From Lophius americanus (lineage: Eukaryota; Chordata; Actinopteri; Lophiiformes; Lophiidae): a stretch of DNA of 64,000 nucleotides. A program made the position numbers and the translations under genes. Under the pieces are notes generated by a model. That model did no database searches. It was not told where the DNA came from and worked only from the letters and a program-made list of their open reading frames with translations. Numbering within the stretch: the stretch's first letter is position 1; every line of letters begins with the position of its first letter. The DNA lies in NCBI GenBank assembly GCA_037951165.1, contig JBBDHG010000032.1, positions 10,258,001-10,322,000 of the forward strand, written 5' to 3'. Shown piece after piece: positions 13,956 to 25,830 of this stretch.

Positions 13956-15124
13956 ACTTACTTCAACTTAATGAATAAATAGGCTGTTTGCCCATCAAGC
14001 CAGATCATTACATCCCGTTATGCCCTTAGCTCTTTGCTCATACACATGATTGGCCACTTACTGTGAAGTAATAACAGATAAGTATTTTTAAGTTTGACAG
14101 CTCTCCTGAATTTGAAGGGGGGGACACTTGGAGAGGGAGGGAGAACCGTACTGATTGTTTAATTGTCATCAAGCCAGATTAAGCAAGTAATTTAATTGAA
14201 ACTATTATGTATACCTGTAGAACAAAAAAGGCAAGTAAATTAAAAGGTGTTATAAGGGTTCTTCCTTTTTTCATCATGAAGCAGAAACTCTTAATGGTTG
14301 TTATATTTCTTAAATGTTACATAGCCTGCATTCAAATAAAGTAAAACTTCTTCATGTAGTTGTGCTCTTTCTTCCTCCGTAGAGTTTAATATGCTATGAA
14401 ATGCCAACTTCTAACTCATATAAGCAAAATAGGATGTTGTACAGGCTATTAACTCTGATGAAAGCAGAGGTTGCACATGCCATTTGTCCCAGAAATATCA
14501 AAACCTTCTTAACCTTAGAACCGTATCTTTGTGTCAATTAATTTTTGATTTAATGAATTAACTTTGTAATGATTAACTCAGTTTCATAGTTGGAGACATT
14601 TTCCTTTCAGTGTTTCTATAGCAAGTAAATGATTGTGTTACACAAGGCATTACCTTTTCTTTAGTTTTTTTATCATTTAGCTAAGAAAAAAAATCACTTG
14701 ATTAATTAATTGATTGAAATGATTGAAATTGTGTCAATCTACAGGCAGCCCATAGACTTACTGTAAAACATCAGAGCACTGTGGTGTCAGTTCCTCTGGC
14801 TTTAACATATGCTTCAACCCTTGGAGGCCAGATCGGACGTGTAACTGAGTTTTTTACAACAGCTGGTTCACTCCGTCATTCACATCCGGTTATTTTCAGG
14901 GTTCACTCAATCAAATGTCATCCCTTCCTCCTTTGAACATGACTCTCTCCCCCTCTCTCTCTGTCCCTCAATGTTTGAGTGTTAGCCTGTGACACATTAT
15001 TTCACATTTTAAGATACTGATGGTGGTGGTGGCTGATGATGGGAAGGTAGAGGATGTGCGTACCAGCAGCATGAGGGGACAAGACCATTTTAAGTCATAT
15101 TTAAAAAGACAGCAGTTGATTAAA

Positions 15125-15265
15125 GATTCAATATTAACTTTATTGTTATTTAGAATATCCACCATGTAAGTGTACAGCAGGACGAAATTAAGTTGTGTTT
15201 GGCTTCATACAGAACATAAAGAAAAAACAAAATTAAACAGGCAATGACAATAATGGATAAAAAAA
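15125..15265 (+). repeat. Probable retroelement tail fragment
   Basis: TTAACTTTATTGTTATTTAG and GTACAGCAGGACGAAATTAA resemble the 'CTTTATTGTCATT...ACAACGAAATT' tail of fish LINE or SINE elements. It is short and eroded. Confidence 0.4.
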
Positions 15266-16338
15266 AATACAGAATTATAAAAAATGATCAGTGCTTATAT
15301 AAAGTGACTGGAATGGTAGCTGATGATAAGAGGATGATGAAGGTTTGTCACCATGTTATTGGGTAGATGAAGGCACCTGATGAACACAGATATCTGTTGA
15401 TGCCCCAGACGGAGAATGAGTAGTGACTGTGCTCCGAGTGTGCAAGGGAATAGTCTTCCTGACCAAATTTCTGGAATAGCTTCATTTTATGTTGATGCTT
15501 TTGACAATCTTGAAATGAAAAGACGGCTGTAATTGTATTCAACACAAACATGTGTATCATTTTGTCATTTGTGTCGATAACTTCCAGAAGAAGGCCAGAG
15601 AATCTGAACTTTAACACATCGTGTCACTCATGACATTTCTGCCTGTGTCACATTGGATAGATTTTCATCAGCGAAAGCAAAAACTCCCATGATCCCTAAC
15701 TTGGTTTTCTTTAGTTTCATTATTATTAAGGCCTCCTTACCGGCAGAACCAATACATTGTGTGTTTAAATTGAGCTAGAATTAATTAACACAAGTTTACA
15801 ATGTACCTGTACAGCCTAACAACAGTAGTTATCTTAATTAGCATACAAAATGTGACTTGTTAAACAATTATAATATTATTCAAATGAATGCTGATGTTAT
15901 GTATCGATCTTTAGCACAACAGATCTTACCGGTAGGTTTTGCTTAGCCCTGTCATAATGATTGCATGATCGCAGCTATTTGAATTAATCATAATGACTTT
16001 GTACAACAACATTCAACAGCTGTATGTATCAGAAGTGTCGTATTTTTCTTCATCCTCTGACATTGTCTGATGCTTTACTGGTGCATTTTAATAACGCCAT
16101 CTGGTTGCTCTCATTTAACTTAGCAAACAATTAAATTATCCTTTTGCATATATCTCTTAGTGGCTTAACCTTTCAATTAACATCTATTGATGTGAAGGGT
16201 CAGGGATCAGTTGGTTCCAAAGACAAACAACATACTGCTCTGTTGGCGGAGAGTCAGAGAACTTGGAGGAGATGATTTTTTTCTAATTTGCAGCTATAAG
16301 GTAGCCGTCAAAACTGCTAATTATAGAGTACATTAATT

Positions 16339-16400
16339 AGGCCCGAGCACTAACAGTGCAAGGGACCTATTGATTCTTCTTTTTCTTCTTCTTAAGGTGT
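16339..16400 (+). repeat. Terminal fragment of a teleost 'GGCCCGAGCAC' repeat
   Basis: TTAGGCCCGAGCACTAACAG, then TGCAAGGGACCTATTG and a TTC-rich stretch, resembles the terminus of a common teleost repeat that starts GGCCCGAGCACC and goes on GAGGCCCTATTG. Only the end is visible here. Confidence 0.5.
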
Positions 16401-18358
16401 ATTAAGAAGTTAAATACATCTTATTACATAGTAATCCCGACTATATATTAATAGTGGGATGAAATAGGAAGAAGTAAATTAAATCATTAATCACAAATTA
16501 TCTGTATGACAAGTCATTGTCACCTAAAATTTGCTTGACAGCCACAATGATAATTAATTATTTAAAGACTTGCTGGTGAGCTGTTGAATGAGCTCTTGAA
16601 ATATTAATCTTTTAATCCTTGCGAGGGGAAAGTTGGCCTTTCTGATTTTTTTAAACTATGTGTGAATTACATAACTCTGTTTAAATTAGCTGATGCTGCT
16701 CTATCTGTTATGGGCTTTATTCACAACTCTTTGCGTCTTCTCCTTCGCAAGTTAATACTCCAGGTAGGCTTTGTGTTTAGTTCCCTGTGCTCTTTTACTC
16801 ATACTGTAGTATGTGTTTGCTTTGCCAATGATTGACACCTATAAAAATGCGCCTATATCCGGTGTCATGAACCGTTGACCTTCTGTGCACATTTCATATT
16901 GTGGGTGGAGGGATTCACAGACAGACCGGTTGGACTGTCCAAACTCAGAGGTATTTTGACGAGCGGGTCAAAGTTTACTCAACTTTCATAGAAGCAGAGT
17001 TGACTCAAAGGAACCTTTCAGCAGCATAGCCAGCAAACAAACACAGACACACACACATTCTTCCTCTCAATCACAGACACTCAAAAAAAAATTTCAACCC
17101 AGTCCGTCTTTTCAACCAACTCCATCTTTCTCTCCCCCTCATACACAATCCTCCGAGTCAATTTTCTCTCCTCTCATACGACCTCCATACAGGCAATTTC
17201 AGTTGGTGTGGGTTCAGATATTTTAGGGCATGGGTTAATCCTCTCAGTCACCTTTGTTCTGATTTCTCTGGCCTGTTTTCCTCCACAGTGACACAACCGA
17301 TTTGTCATTTGGGCCACAAAACCATGCAGTTGTTTTTCTCTCCACCAGTTGTAGTAAAGATAGTTTATAGATGGCAATAAACTCCTTTAATGTAAAGATG
17401 ATAGTTTGTGTTGTGAGCTCATATTCTGTTTCTTTTTATCTAATATATATCAAATTAAGTACACAACATTACTTGGAATATCTGGCATATTTATGGATGT
17501 GTTAAATATTTTAAGTGTCGAGAATCTCATTAAACATTTAAATATTATGACCCCAATGACTTTTCAAAGTTTTCATGGAGTAGTTCAAAATATTTAACAA
17601 TTTGTTTTCCTCCTGTAGATATTTATTCAGTTTGAGGAGAACGTGTTCAGTGTGGACCAAGATTCGGATACGAAGACAAAAAATACAATGTGTGTGTGCA
17701 TAACATAATTTTGCTTCAATCTTAAATTACTTTGGTTAAACATTGAAGCCCATATAAGATTTATCCTGGTGACCCTGTCTCAGCCTTTTTTCGGTGGGAG
17801 AGCTTAGTTGTATTGGTCATTGTTTAAATGCACTATTTATTTATTTCACATGAAACTAAATCCTTTACGCAAGTAATAAGAAACCAATGGGAAACAAATA
17901 AAATGCAAGCAAAAGTGGACTTTCAGTTTTTGAGCTGCATCTATGTTATTGTATTGACAGGTCCAGCTGTGACTTTCAGTGGGGGGTGGAAATGCATAGA
18001 ACATGTGTGAAATAAGTAAAAAAAATTGTACGAGAAAAATTTAGGAGTAAATCAATCATGGAACCCAAACACACACACACACACAGTGCACAACTGATCT
18101 ATCAGGACCTTTTATTCTATTTGTTCCAGTCATTGATCTTTTCATTTATAAATGTCAGCATGTATATCGTCATATTTGCCCGGATTGGTCTTGGTCTGTG
18201 AGTGTAATGGTGCGCGCATGCTTGTGCGTGTGTGTTATACATTCTCTCTGTGGATTTGGCCGCACTCGGATCTTTGGTTTGATCAATATTTTGTAAGGCC
18301 GACATCTGTACACATACTGACAAAGTCTGTGCTTCTGCATACACATGTAGACCACATG

Positions 18359-18359
<1 letters not shown>

Positions 18360-18401
<42 letters not shown>
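18360..18401. repeat. (CA)n microsatellite
   Basis: About 20 uninterrupted CA units, followed to about 18450 by looser CA-rich sequence. A shorter (CA)n is at 18069-18086. Confidence 0.97.
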
Positions 18402-18402
<1 letters not shown>

Positions 18403-19444
18403 TAACACACATTCATCTAAACACGCACACATACCCCCACACACACACAGTTAGAGGATGATCGATGTCTTGGATTTTGGCCCTGTTACCCTTTGCCATT
18501 GCAGCACATGCTATCAAAGACTTTCTTGTCCCAGCATTATATTACTTGTCAGACAGAAAGTGGGGCGACGGGGTCAGCAATAGAGAGAGAAACTTAAAGC
18601 TGCCGAGAAACGTCTGCTGAGGGGACAAAAAAAAGGAATGACTCTGCTGCTCTTTCTCCGCTTGTTTTCATCAGAAAGTGAGTGATTGATCAATACTGCC
18701 AATGTTGTGTGTGGTGGGTTGGTGAGCAGGGCGAGACCCTGTCAAGATGAGCTTTTGGTGGCTTCAGTTTAGTGGGACTGTTACGGTGTGTGTGTATGGC
18801 AGAGAGACGGGGTGGAGAGAGAACCGCAGCAACAAACCATCAAAGAAGAGAGAATGTTCTCCAGCAATCACTGAAAACCAATACAGAAAGAGGAATAGGC
18901 ACCTTCTGATTTCCTCACTCTCAAGTCTCAAGTATAAGGACAACCTTCAATCGACTTCGAGCTTTGCAGATCACTTGTACCTTACAAGCAGTGTACAAGC
19001 GAGTCATACTCTGCTCAACTAATGTAAAGGAGCACTGACTCATCACAATTTAACACCAAGTCAGTTAAACTCCTTGGATACGGATGTGTGCAGTTATGAA
19101 GCACAGGCCACTGTTCACCACTTCAGCTACTTTGGTGACAACAGGTGGATCAGAGAGGCAGCACCAAGAAAACCCCCAAATAGATACTGGTTCTGCAGGT
19201 GGTGACCACGGAGCACTTCTCTCTCCTCATCCTGCCTAACAGGTTTTCTTTAATTTGGTGGTTTTTCTAGAATAATTTTATTTACTAGCAGCATGGCGTT
19301 GTGCCTGCAGCACATTTAGGTTGTACAGGTAGTCCAGCTCCTCCAGGATGGAACAAGTAGCTTTGCTGTGTCTCAAAGAACAGTCTAAAGAGCGTGGAGG
19401 AGATACCAGGAGATGGTTGGTTACTTGACAAGAGAGCTAGAAGA

Positions 19445-20075
19445 ATGGAGTTAAATTCCTGCCAAAAGTCCGCACACGAACGCAACACCATTCGCAAGCA
19501 AAGAGCATTTGGGTGTTAGTTTAAGAGTGTTATTTGCGAGCAGAGTTAGGGGTATTTGCGAGCAAACACAATGTGATTTGCAAAGGAAAAACATGATTGA
19601 CAAACAAACATTGTCTGTTTTGCAAACACAAAACAGACAATGTTGTGGTCCAACTCATGGAGGCACCATGGGTTGGACCGCATACTTCTATGAGCCATCA
19701 AATAAAAAAGCCAGACTTTAAACCATCTACTATAGTAAATGCAAATTATTAAATTATATATGATAAATGTTCAAAAGTCAAACTATGCAATTATTTTAAC
19801 AACTTACACAGTAATTTAGTTTACCAGTAGACACCTTTTATAAATTCTTACAGCTCAGACATTATCTTCAGAAACAAAGGAATGGGAAAATATCTGTGAC
19901 GAAACAGCTAAAATAGAGGAATTGTTGATGCCCTATACAGAGGAAGATCAAATAAAGGGAGTCAAAAATGTACTGTCTTTGCTCACGAATCACACTCTGC
20001 TCCCGGATCACTCCCTCTTTGCTCGCGAATTATGTTTTGTTTGTGTGCGGACTTTTGGCAGGAATTTAACTCCAT
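19445..20075 (-). mobile_element. MITE-like inverted-repeat element, copy 1
   Basis: A 631-bp non-coding element. It begins ATGGAGTTAAATTCCTGCCA and ends with the reverse complement, TGGCAGGAATTTAACTCCAT. The inverted match continues inward for about 60 bp with a few changes (AAAGTCCGCACACgAAC...ATTCGCgAGCAAAG). Subterminal copies of a 14-bp motif, ATTCGCGAGCAAAG-like, sit on both sides (about 19490, 19532 and 19554; inverted at 19977, 19995 and 20017). The middle carries two hairpins (19609-19642 and 19647-19679). The right flank is TA and the left flank AA, so a TA target duplication is possible but not clean. The interior aligns, in reverse orientation, with the element at 49364-50084 (for example the shared GTAAGAATTTATAAA and GTGTCTACTGGTAAA). 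There is no transposase frame, so it is non-autonomous. I do not know its superfamily. Confidence 0.85.
19609..19679. repeat. Two adjacent hairpins inside MITE copy 1
   Basis: CATTGTCTGTTTTG (19609-19622) pairs perfectly with CAAAACAGACAATG (19629-19642) across a 6-base loop. Immediately after, GGTCCAACTCATGG (19647-19660) pairs with CCATGGGTTGGACC (19666-19679) with one mismatch across a 5-base loop. Confidence 0.92.
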
Positions 20076-20169
20076 ATAGAAGTCCGTAGAAGGACCTCAA
20101 CCACGTAGCATGACCAGTATGTTCTCCTTGGTACCTGAACGAAAAGGAGTAGCACTGCTAGTGCCCTAC

Positions 20170-20900
20170 AAAATTACCTTCTGTGGGCTTCTGGTGTGCA
20201 TGTTTTGACCAAACTGAGGGTCACATGAGGGCCAAACATCCTCTAGTGGGATCGGTGCTCATAGCCCAGTACCATGCATCTGCACTGGTGTTCACCAGAG
20301 AACACTAGAAATTTGCAGGTTCGCCATTGATACCCGTTCTCTTCACAGATGAGAGAAGGTTCACACTGAGGTCATGTCACAGATATGAAAGAGTCTGGAG
20401 TCGCCTTTGTGGACGTCATGCTGACTGTAGAATCATCCAGTAGGACCAAATTGGTGGTGGTTCAGTGATGTTTTCGGAGGGCATATCCTTTTTGGATCCC
20501 ACAGACCCCTCCATTTGCTAGCCAACGGTACCCTGATTGCTGTTTGGTACCAAGATGAAATCCTCAGACCCATTGTCAGACCTTGCGCTGATGCACTGGG
20601 GCCTGGGTTCCTCCGGTTCCAGGACAATGCAGGGCCTCATGGGACCAGAGTGTGTAGACGGTTCCTGGATGACAATGGAGTCGATGTCATTAACTGTTCC
20701 TCACATTCCCCAGACCTGAATCCTACTGAGAGCCTCTGGGTTGTTATGTATGGTATGTGCATACTGATCCCCTCATCCAGGTGTGGAAGCACATCCTCAG
20801 GAGCATGCCCAGATGTTGTCTGCAGTGCAGACAGTCATGTGGGGCCACACAATATCGAGACACATTATGAGTTGCCCTGATGTGAATTCACACCAGTTGG
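20170..20900 (+). pseudogene. Tc1/mariner-like DD34E transposase pseudogene
   Basis: A broken transposase of the Tc1 group. The DDE catalytic triad can be followed across frames: VLFTDERRF with the first D at 20348, QDNAGPH with the second D at 20623, and SPDLNPTESLW with the E at 20728. The last two residues are separated by 34 residues, the Tc1-type spacing. Between the first two lie GGGSVMF (about 20455) and WYQDEILRPI (about 20545), which are typical of the family. A stop near 20440 and at least one frameshift near 20515 separate the parts, and no terminal inverted repeats are recognisable, so only the catalytic half is assured. The limits given are approximate. Similarity to the fragment at 36550-36625 suggests the same subfamily. 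Confidence 0.85.
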
Positions 20901-22052
20901 ATCAGCCTGTGACTATAATTGTAACTATTATTCCAGGTCTGATTTAGGATCCAGTTCTGATTTCGGTTTCGGTCATTTCGGTAACGTCATTTTGTTTTCA
21001 ATGAATAACACCATGTACCTTTATATCAGTTAAGATTTTCAATTGAGTATTTCTTTGATCAAGATCCCATCTGTGATTTATATGTTCCCTTGTGTTTTTT
21101 GAGCATTGTAATTGTTTATTTATTCTGCCACTTTGGCAACTAAATTTATTCTCATCGAAATATAACCTTAACATGTAGACAAGATCTCTCAAAAATGAGT
21201 TACCATATTTTCTATTTTTTTTCTTGGCTATGTACATTTGCTTGTGTTTGTCAATAGTAAATGAGCATTATACTCTACCTCGTTTAAAAGACTATTTAAC
21301 ATGAATTCACTGCTTCATCCACAGTCTTCATGTCCCAGATGTGTAGAAGCCATACATACACAAGACACAAGGATCGTCCATCATTTAGTGTCACGATGCA
21401 GTGAGTGCATGTGGTTGGATATATACATTTGCACTTGTTTTTCAGTCAACACAGTAGCGGACGATAGCAGAAATAAGGCTTAGCTTATAAGGCTGGTTTT
21501 TAATTGTGCAGATTTATGTTTGCAACAATCTGAGCCCTGTGCTCATCTTCCAAGAATGGAACTCCATAGAGGCAAGTAGTGTCCTTGTGCACTCTTCTCT
21601 GCCTGACAATTTCTCTTTTTAATGTAGAAATATGCGCACACATTTTTGATATCGAGACACACACCCTCAAGCATGTGCAAGACCTGCTGTTGGAGAAGAG
21701 TGAGAGAGGCGAGTGACATTAAGCTTAAATAGCAGCAGTGGCACGAAGCAGCAGGTCTCATGAATCAAGGAGAAAATGCCACCGTTAGTATTCATGAAGT
21801 GATGGATTCTTAGACAGGGAGGATTTGAATGGTAAAGATAAATCAAAATGGAATTAGGGAGTGAGATGGTAAACACTTCTTCCTTAGGATGTGGAATATT
21901 TGTACATTATTTATGTGTTTTTGTAACAGACTCCTGAGACCAGGACAGAGAGGGCAGCAGAATGGAAGAGAAGGCCTCATCCTGCTTACAGCTCAATGAC
22001 TTACCATTTTGACTTGTAAGAAGTTTTCAAGAGCCTTAAAAGTGGCAGAGAA

Positions 22053-22720
22053 GTCAAGTCAAGTCAATTGTATTTGTATAGCCCAAAATTACAAATCACA
22101 ATTTGCCTAATTGGGCTATACAATCTGTACATGATGCAAAAGTCTCTGTCCTTAGACCCTCGGTCCGGGTAAGGAATAACTCCCCCAAAAAAAACTTTTA
22201 GGGGAACACCTCAGGAAGAGACACCTCAGGAAGAGACACGAGGAAGGATCCCTCTTCCAGGACGGACAGACGTTCAATAGATGTTGCTTATACAGAGCAG
22301 ATCGAAAAAAATAAACACATTTCATACAGTTTTAGCGATGTTGGTATGTGGTGATGTATTACAGAACATACAGTAGTAGTGGTACTACAATATACATGTA
22401 CAATAGTATTAGTGGTACTAAGGATTGGATATATGATTATTAGTGATAGCATTAGAAGATGGCGTCCAGCAGGCCCTCGGCAGTACATGCGACCACGATC
22501 GGGGGCTCGGTACAGCCAGGAACCAGGACCCAGAACAACCATCATTCCTGGGAGCCTGCGGGGAGATACAACACAAGGACTCTGAGGAGGGAATAGAGTC
22601 AGTGGTGCATTTATGGGGCATGAATTTAGCAATAAATTATCTAGAAATAGAGGTGGTGTAAGCCTCTGGCAGCATAACTAAGAGCTAGTCCTGCACCAGC
22701 CGCAGCCAGCCCAAACCATA
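22053..22720 (+). repeat. Teleost interspersed repeat with 5' hairpin
   Basis: The segment starts with AAGTCAAGTCAAGTCAATTG and contains a perfect 10-bp inverted repeat, TATAGCCCAA (22077-22086) and TTGGGCTATA (22111-22120). It continues with CCTTAGACCCTCGGTCCGG and CAGGAAGAGACACGAGGAAG, and ends near CTAGTCCTGCACCAGCC. I recognise this as a family present in many copies in percomorph genomes, but I cannot assign a named family from memory. A 15-bp unit (ACACCTCAGGAAGAG) is perfectly duplicated at 22206-22235 in this copy. The open frames inside it have no recognisable product. Confidence 0.75.
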
Positions 22721-24129
22721 AGCTTTGTGAAGAGAAGCACAGGTGATCCTCTTGATGTCTGTGTCACAAGTTAATGTGAATGTTACTGCTCCACTTTTTT
22801 GAACTTTACCCTTAAATTCTCTGTGTATCTTGGACACAAGTCATATGAACAAATAAAACAGGCCCTAATTCGTCACTGTGTTGTATGGTTGTAGGTTCTG
22901 CATGTTAGTAAGTGATGGACTGTGTCGTTTTTTACCGTGGTCTGATTTCAAAGATTTTTCTATCAAACCAAGTTTGTCCATTTAAGGTTGGTTTTTCAGC
23001 GAATGCTATTTAATGCTAGCTCTACTGTCCTTGACCAAAGTGGCTACTGAAGTGAACCGTCATGAATGAGCATCCTCAGAGTATGTGCATAAAACACTGC
23101 TTCCGTCATAGATATTGTTTTCTCACATTACTTGTTAAAAATCCAAAATATCAACCTCCTTGTTCAACCTGACCACCACCTTTGCTCAGAAGAACTAAAT
23201 ACTCTATAGCACCATCCAGTGGATCACAAAAGCACAAAATTTAATTCATATCACCGAAAATTCTGATTTTCACTTCCCTACATTCCTAATCATTCCATCT
23301 CCAAACATGTTAGGAAAGTTAATAAAGAGCGAATGAAGGACCTGAACTTAGAATTACCGACTTTAAATGAACAAATTTTGGGATTTGGTAAAGCAAAGTT
23401 ACTTCCTAACGAACAGTGCCCTGAAATCGTATTGTTTTTAGCCTTCCATCAATACCTTTCATGTTCCTTTTCTGTATATTTGCCTCCATCTCGCAGCATT
23501 CATGTGGACTGAAGGGTTTGGGAAGGTGAGAGTAACCATCCTCCTCCTTACCCTCTACATCTACACACGCTGATCATAATCTTCAAAAGGCAGGCGTGGG
23601 CGGTGATTGATTATTTTTTGAGTGTGACAATGTGTATAACTACATCATTCGGCAAATAAACTAACTGCCATCCATATGGGGATGGAATGTTAGGGATTCA
23701 CCCCTTCAAGCGTGTAAGAATATGCTTTGTGTTTTTCCTACCATGGATGCACTGACTGCATTTGAATGTTAAAGTGTGCAGCTCGAAGGTTCCTGGTCTG
23801 GGCTGCAGGCTATTTGCTTGATTTGATCACAAATAGGGCATGAAATTAAATTACACAACTAATATTCAATTTACAGTTTTTTTATTCAATGGCACCACCC
23901 ACTCTCCCTTTCCAAGCTTCTCCCATGATATATTCAGGCAATATCTGTATTTACATTAACATTTCAATCCTTTTTCACACAGAAACACTGACTGGCACAT
24001 AGATGGATGCACTATATTTAACATGACATATATATATGCAATAAAATAAAGATGGTTTATCTTGTTTGTTTGAAGCTAAACAATGAAGTGTTGTATTTCA
24101 TGAATCGGGTTGAGCGGGCAAGTTGTTTA

Positions 24130-24770
24130 TACAATATTAGCAAATATAGCCCTGATTCCCATCAGTTTTAATGCGATAACTCAAAAACAATTACATGCAT
24201 CATTTTCAAATTTTATACCCAGATAGAACTTAAAACGAGGAAGAACTGGATTGCTTTTGGGAAAGAATTTTCATAAAACTATGAGGGAGCTTTCTCTCAA
24301 AGTTTTTCAGATATAACTTCCAACCCATTGGTCCAATTAAGCCCAAATTTAGTGCATACGAATCGACTCTAGGAGATCGAACTTGAAATAAGATATATCA
24401 TATTTTGCACTGATGTTACACTAATGAAAACACTGTTTTCCTTACAAAACTTGAACGTACGAGAAAGAGCTGGATTAATTTGGGTAAAATTCTACATTTC
24501 GAAAACTATGGAGAGAGCTTTATCTCCAAAAGTTATCAGGCCACAATTTCTCAACCATTGGTCCAATTTAGTCCAAATTTGGTGTATATGAATTGCCTTG
24601 GGGAGATTTATCGAGGGCATATCACATTTTACTCTGATGGTTCATATGTTACTCACTAGGGGGACCTTTTTTTCTGGATAAACACTGACATTACTTTAAA
24701 CTTGCTTGAACTACACAGGGGATTGGGGGTTTTACGATGATATGACCTTACCGTTAGGGGCCGAACTCTT
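24130..24770 (+). repeat. Family-Y dispersed repeat, tandemly doubled copy
   Basis: This is the largest of several related copies in the window. Key blocks are GAGGAAGAACTGGATTG, ACTATGAGGGAGCTTT, TTTCTCAACCATTGGTCCAA, GTCCAAATTTGGTG and TTACTCACTAGGGGG. The internal unit occurs twice head to tail (about 24225-24435 and 24455-24660), with about the same order of blocks but many differences. It is non-coding. The family is clearly dispersed in fish, but I cannot name it. Confidence 0.75.
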
Positions 24771-25102
24771 ACATTGAGATTGTCAGTACAGCCTCACAAG
24801 TGGTCATTCAAAAACATAAGTATTGATTGACTTTCAGACTTGTAGAGCAGACTTGGGTTTATTTACAAGGAGTGACAGGATTTGTTACAGACGCAGAGCC
24901 AATGTTTGTTTGATGTTCTGACTTTGCGTAGTGTGAACTGAGTGAGAATAAACCTTTGTTGAGCCAGCGGCTCTTACCTGCCATGCTGTTATCAGGACTC
25001 TGCTAGTTTGTTAGTTTTGCTGTTTGAGCAAATCCAGACACTCACAAGAAATTCAGTTGTGGATTTCAGCCGCTACATTAGCTAAAGATATGTTTGTGTG
25101 AC

Positions 25103-25121
25103 AGAGAGAGAGAGAGAGAGA
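25103..25121. repeat. (GA)n microsatellite
   Basis: About nine AG units. Confidence 0.9.
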
Positions 25122-25659
25122 CTGAGGGGGAACCCAATTCATCAGTTCCCCAAGGAGTTAGTTCTACTGTTTGGAGTCTGCCCTTTCACTAATTAGTTTG
25201 ACGCATCTGTCCATGGCAGTTACCATTTCCATAGTGGGTTACTCACATCAAGTATTTATGTACCATCAAACTCAATTTTTATTATTGTTCCATATGACAT
25301 TCATTCAAGTCCAGCTTCACAAACTGATTTTTGCATTACCTTAGTTAAAATGTCCAATTTGGTCCATAAAATCCTGTGACTATTGTGTAAATAATGAAAT
25401 CTTAATGAGCACCAGGGGGAGGAAAACGTGTGAGGTGGTGAGAGAAAATGAAAAGGCAAACTGGCACTGAATAGACAGGCAGAACATCTGGCCAAACCTC
25501 CGTCCTTTCTTTTCTCAAGCCCTCAAAGCTTCTCGTTTTTATAATTCTCACTGAACAAAGGGACAGACCAGGGCAAGAGATGATAAAAAAAGATGAAAAA
25601 AAACCAAAATCAATATTCAAATTATTCATAATGTTTGGTTTTCGATGTCTTTGGCCAAA

Positions 25660-25830
25660 GTCTAAGGTCGTTTTCACACCTGATAGTCCGGGGGATTCGG
25701 TTCGAATAGGGGATGAAATTACTAGATTGTTGCGCTTTTATTGGTTTAGTTTCCTTTCACACCGAGCTTTGTCAAACGAACCAAATCTTCTGAACTACAT
25801 TGTAACGGTTGCTCATCTGTGAGTAGTGAA
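25660..25830 (+). repeat. Possible fish MITE with GGTTCG-rich end
   Basis: GTCGTTTTCACACCTGATAG, then GGTTCGAATAGG and, further on, TTTCACACCGAGC and AACGAACCAAAT, recall a teleost palindromic MITE whose ends read 'TTTCACACCTG...GGTTCG'. Pairing between the two sides is weak here. Confidence 0.4.

Larger units (their letters stand above)
9231..19444. other. Upstream intron, second part
   Basis: Non-coding sequence with microsatellites and the repeat fragments listed separately. 16480-16620 is unusually rich in TAATTA-type homeodomain sites plus TGACAGC and may be a conserved regulatory block. The rest, including 9750-12680 and 14000-15100, shows nothing that I can assign. Confidence 0.6.
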
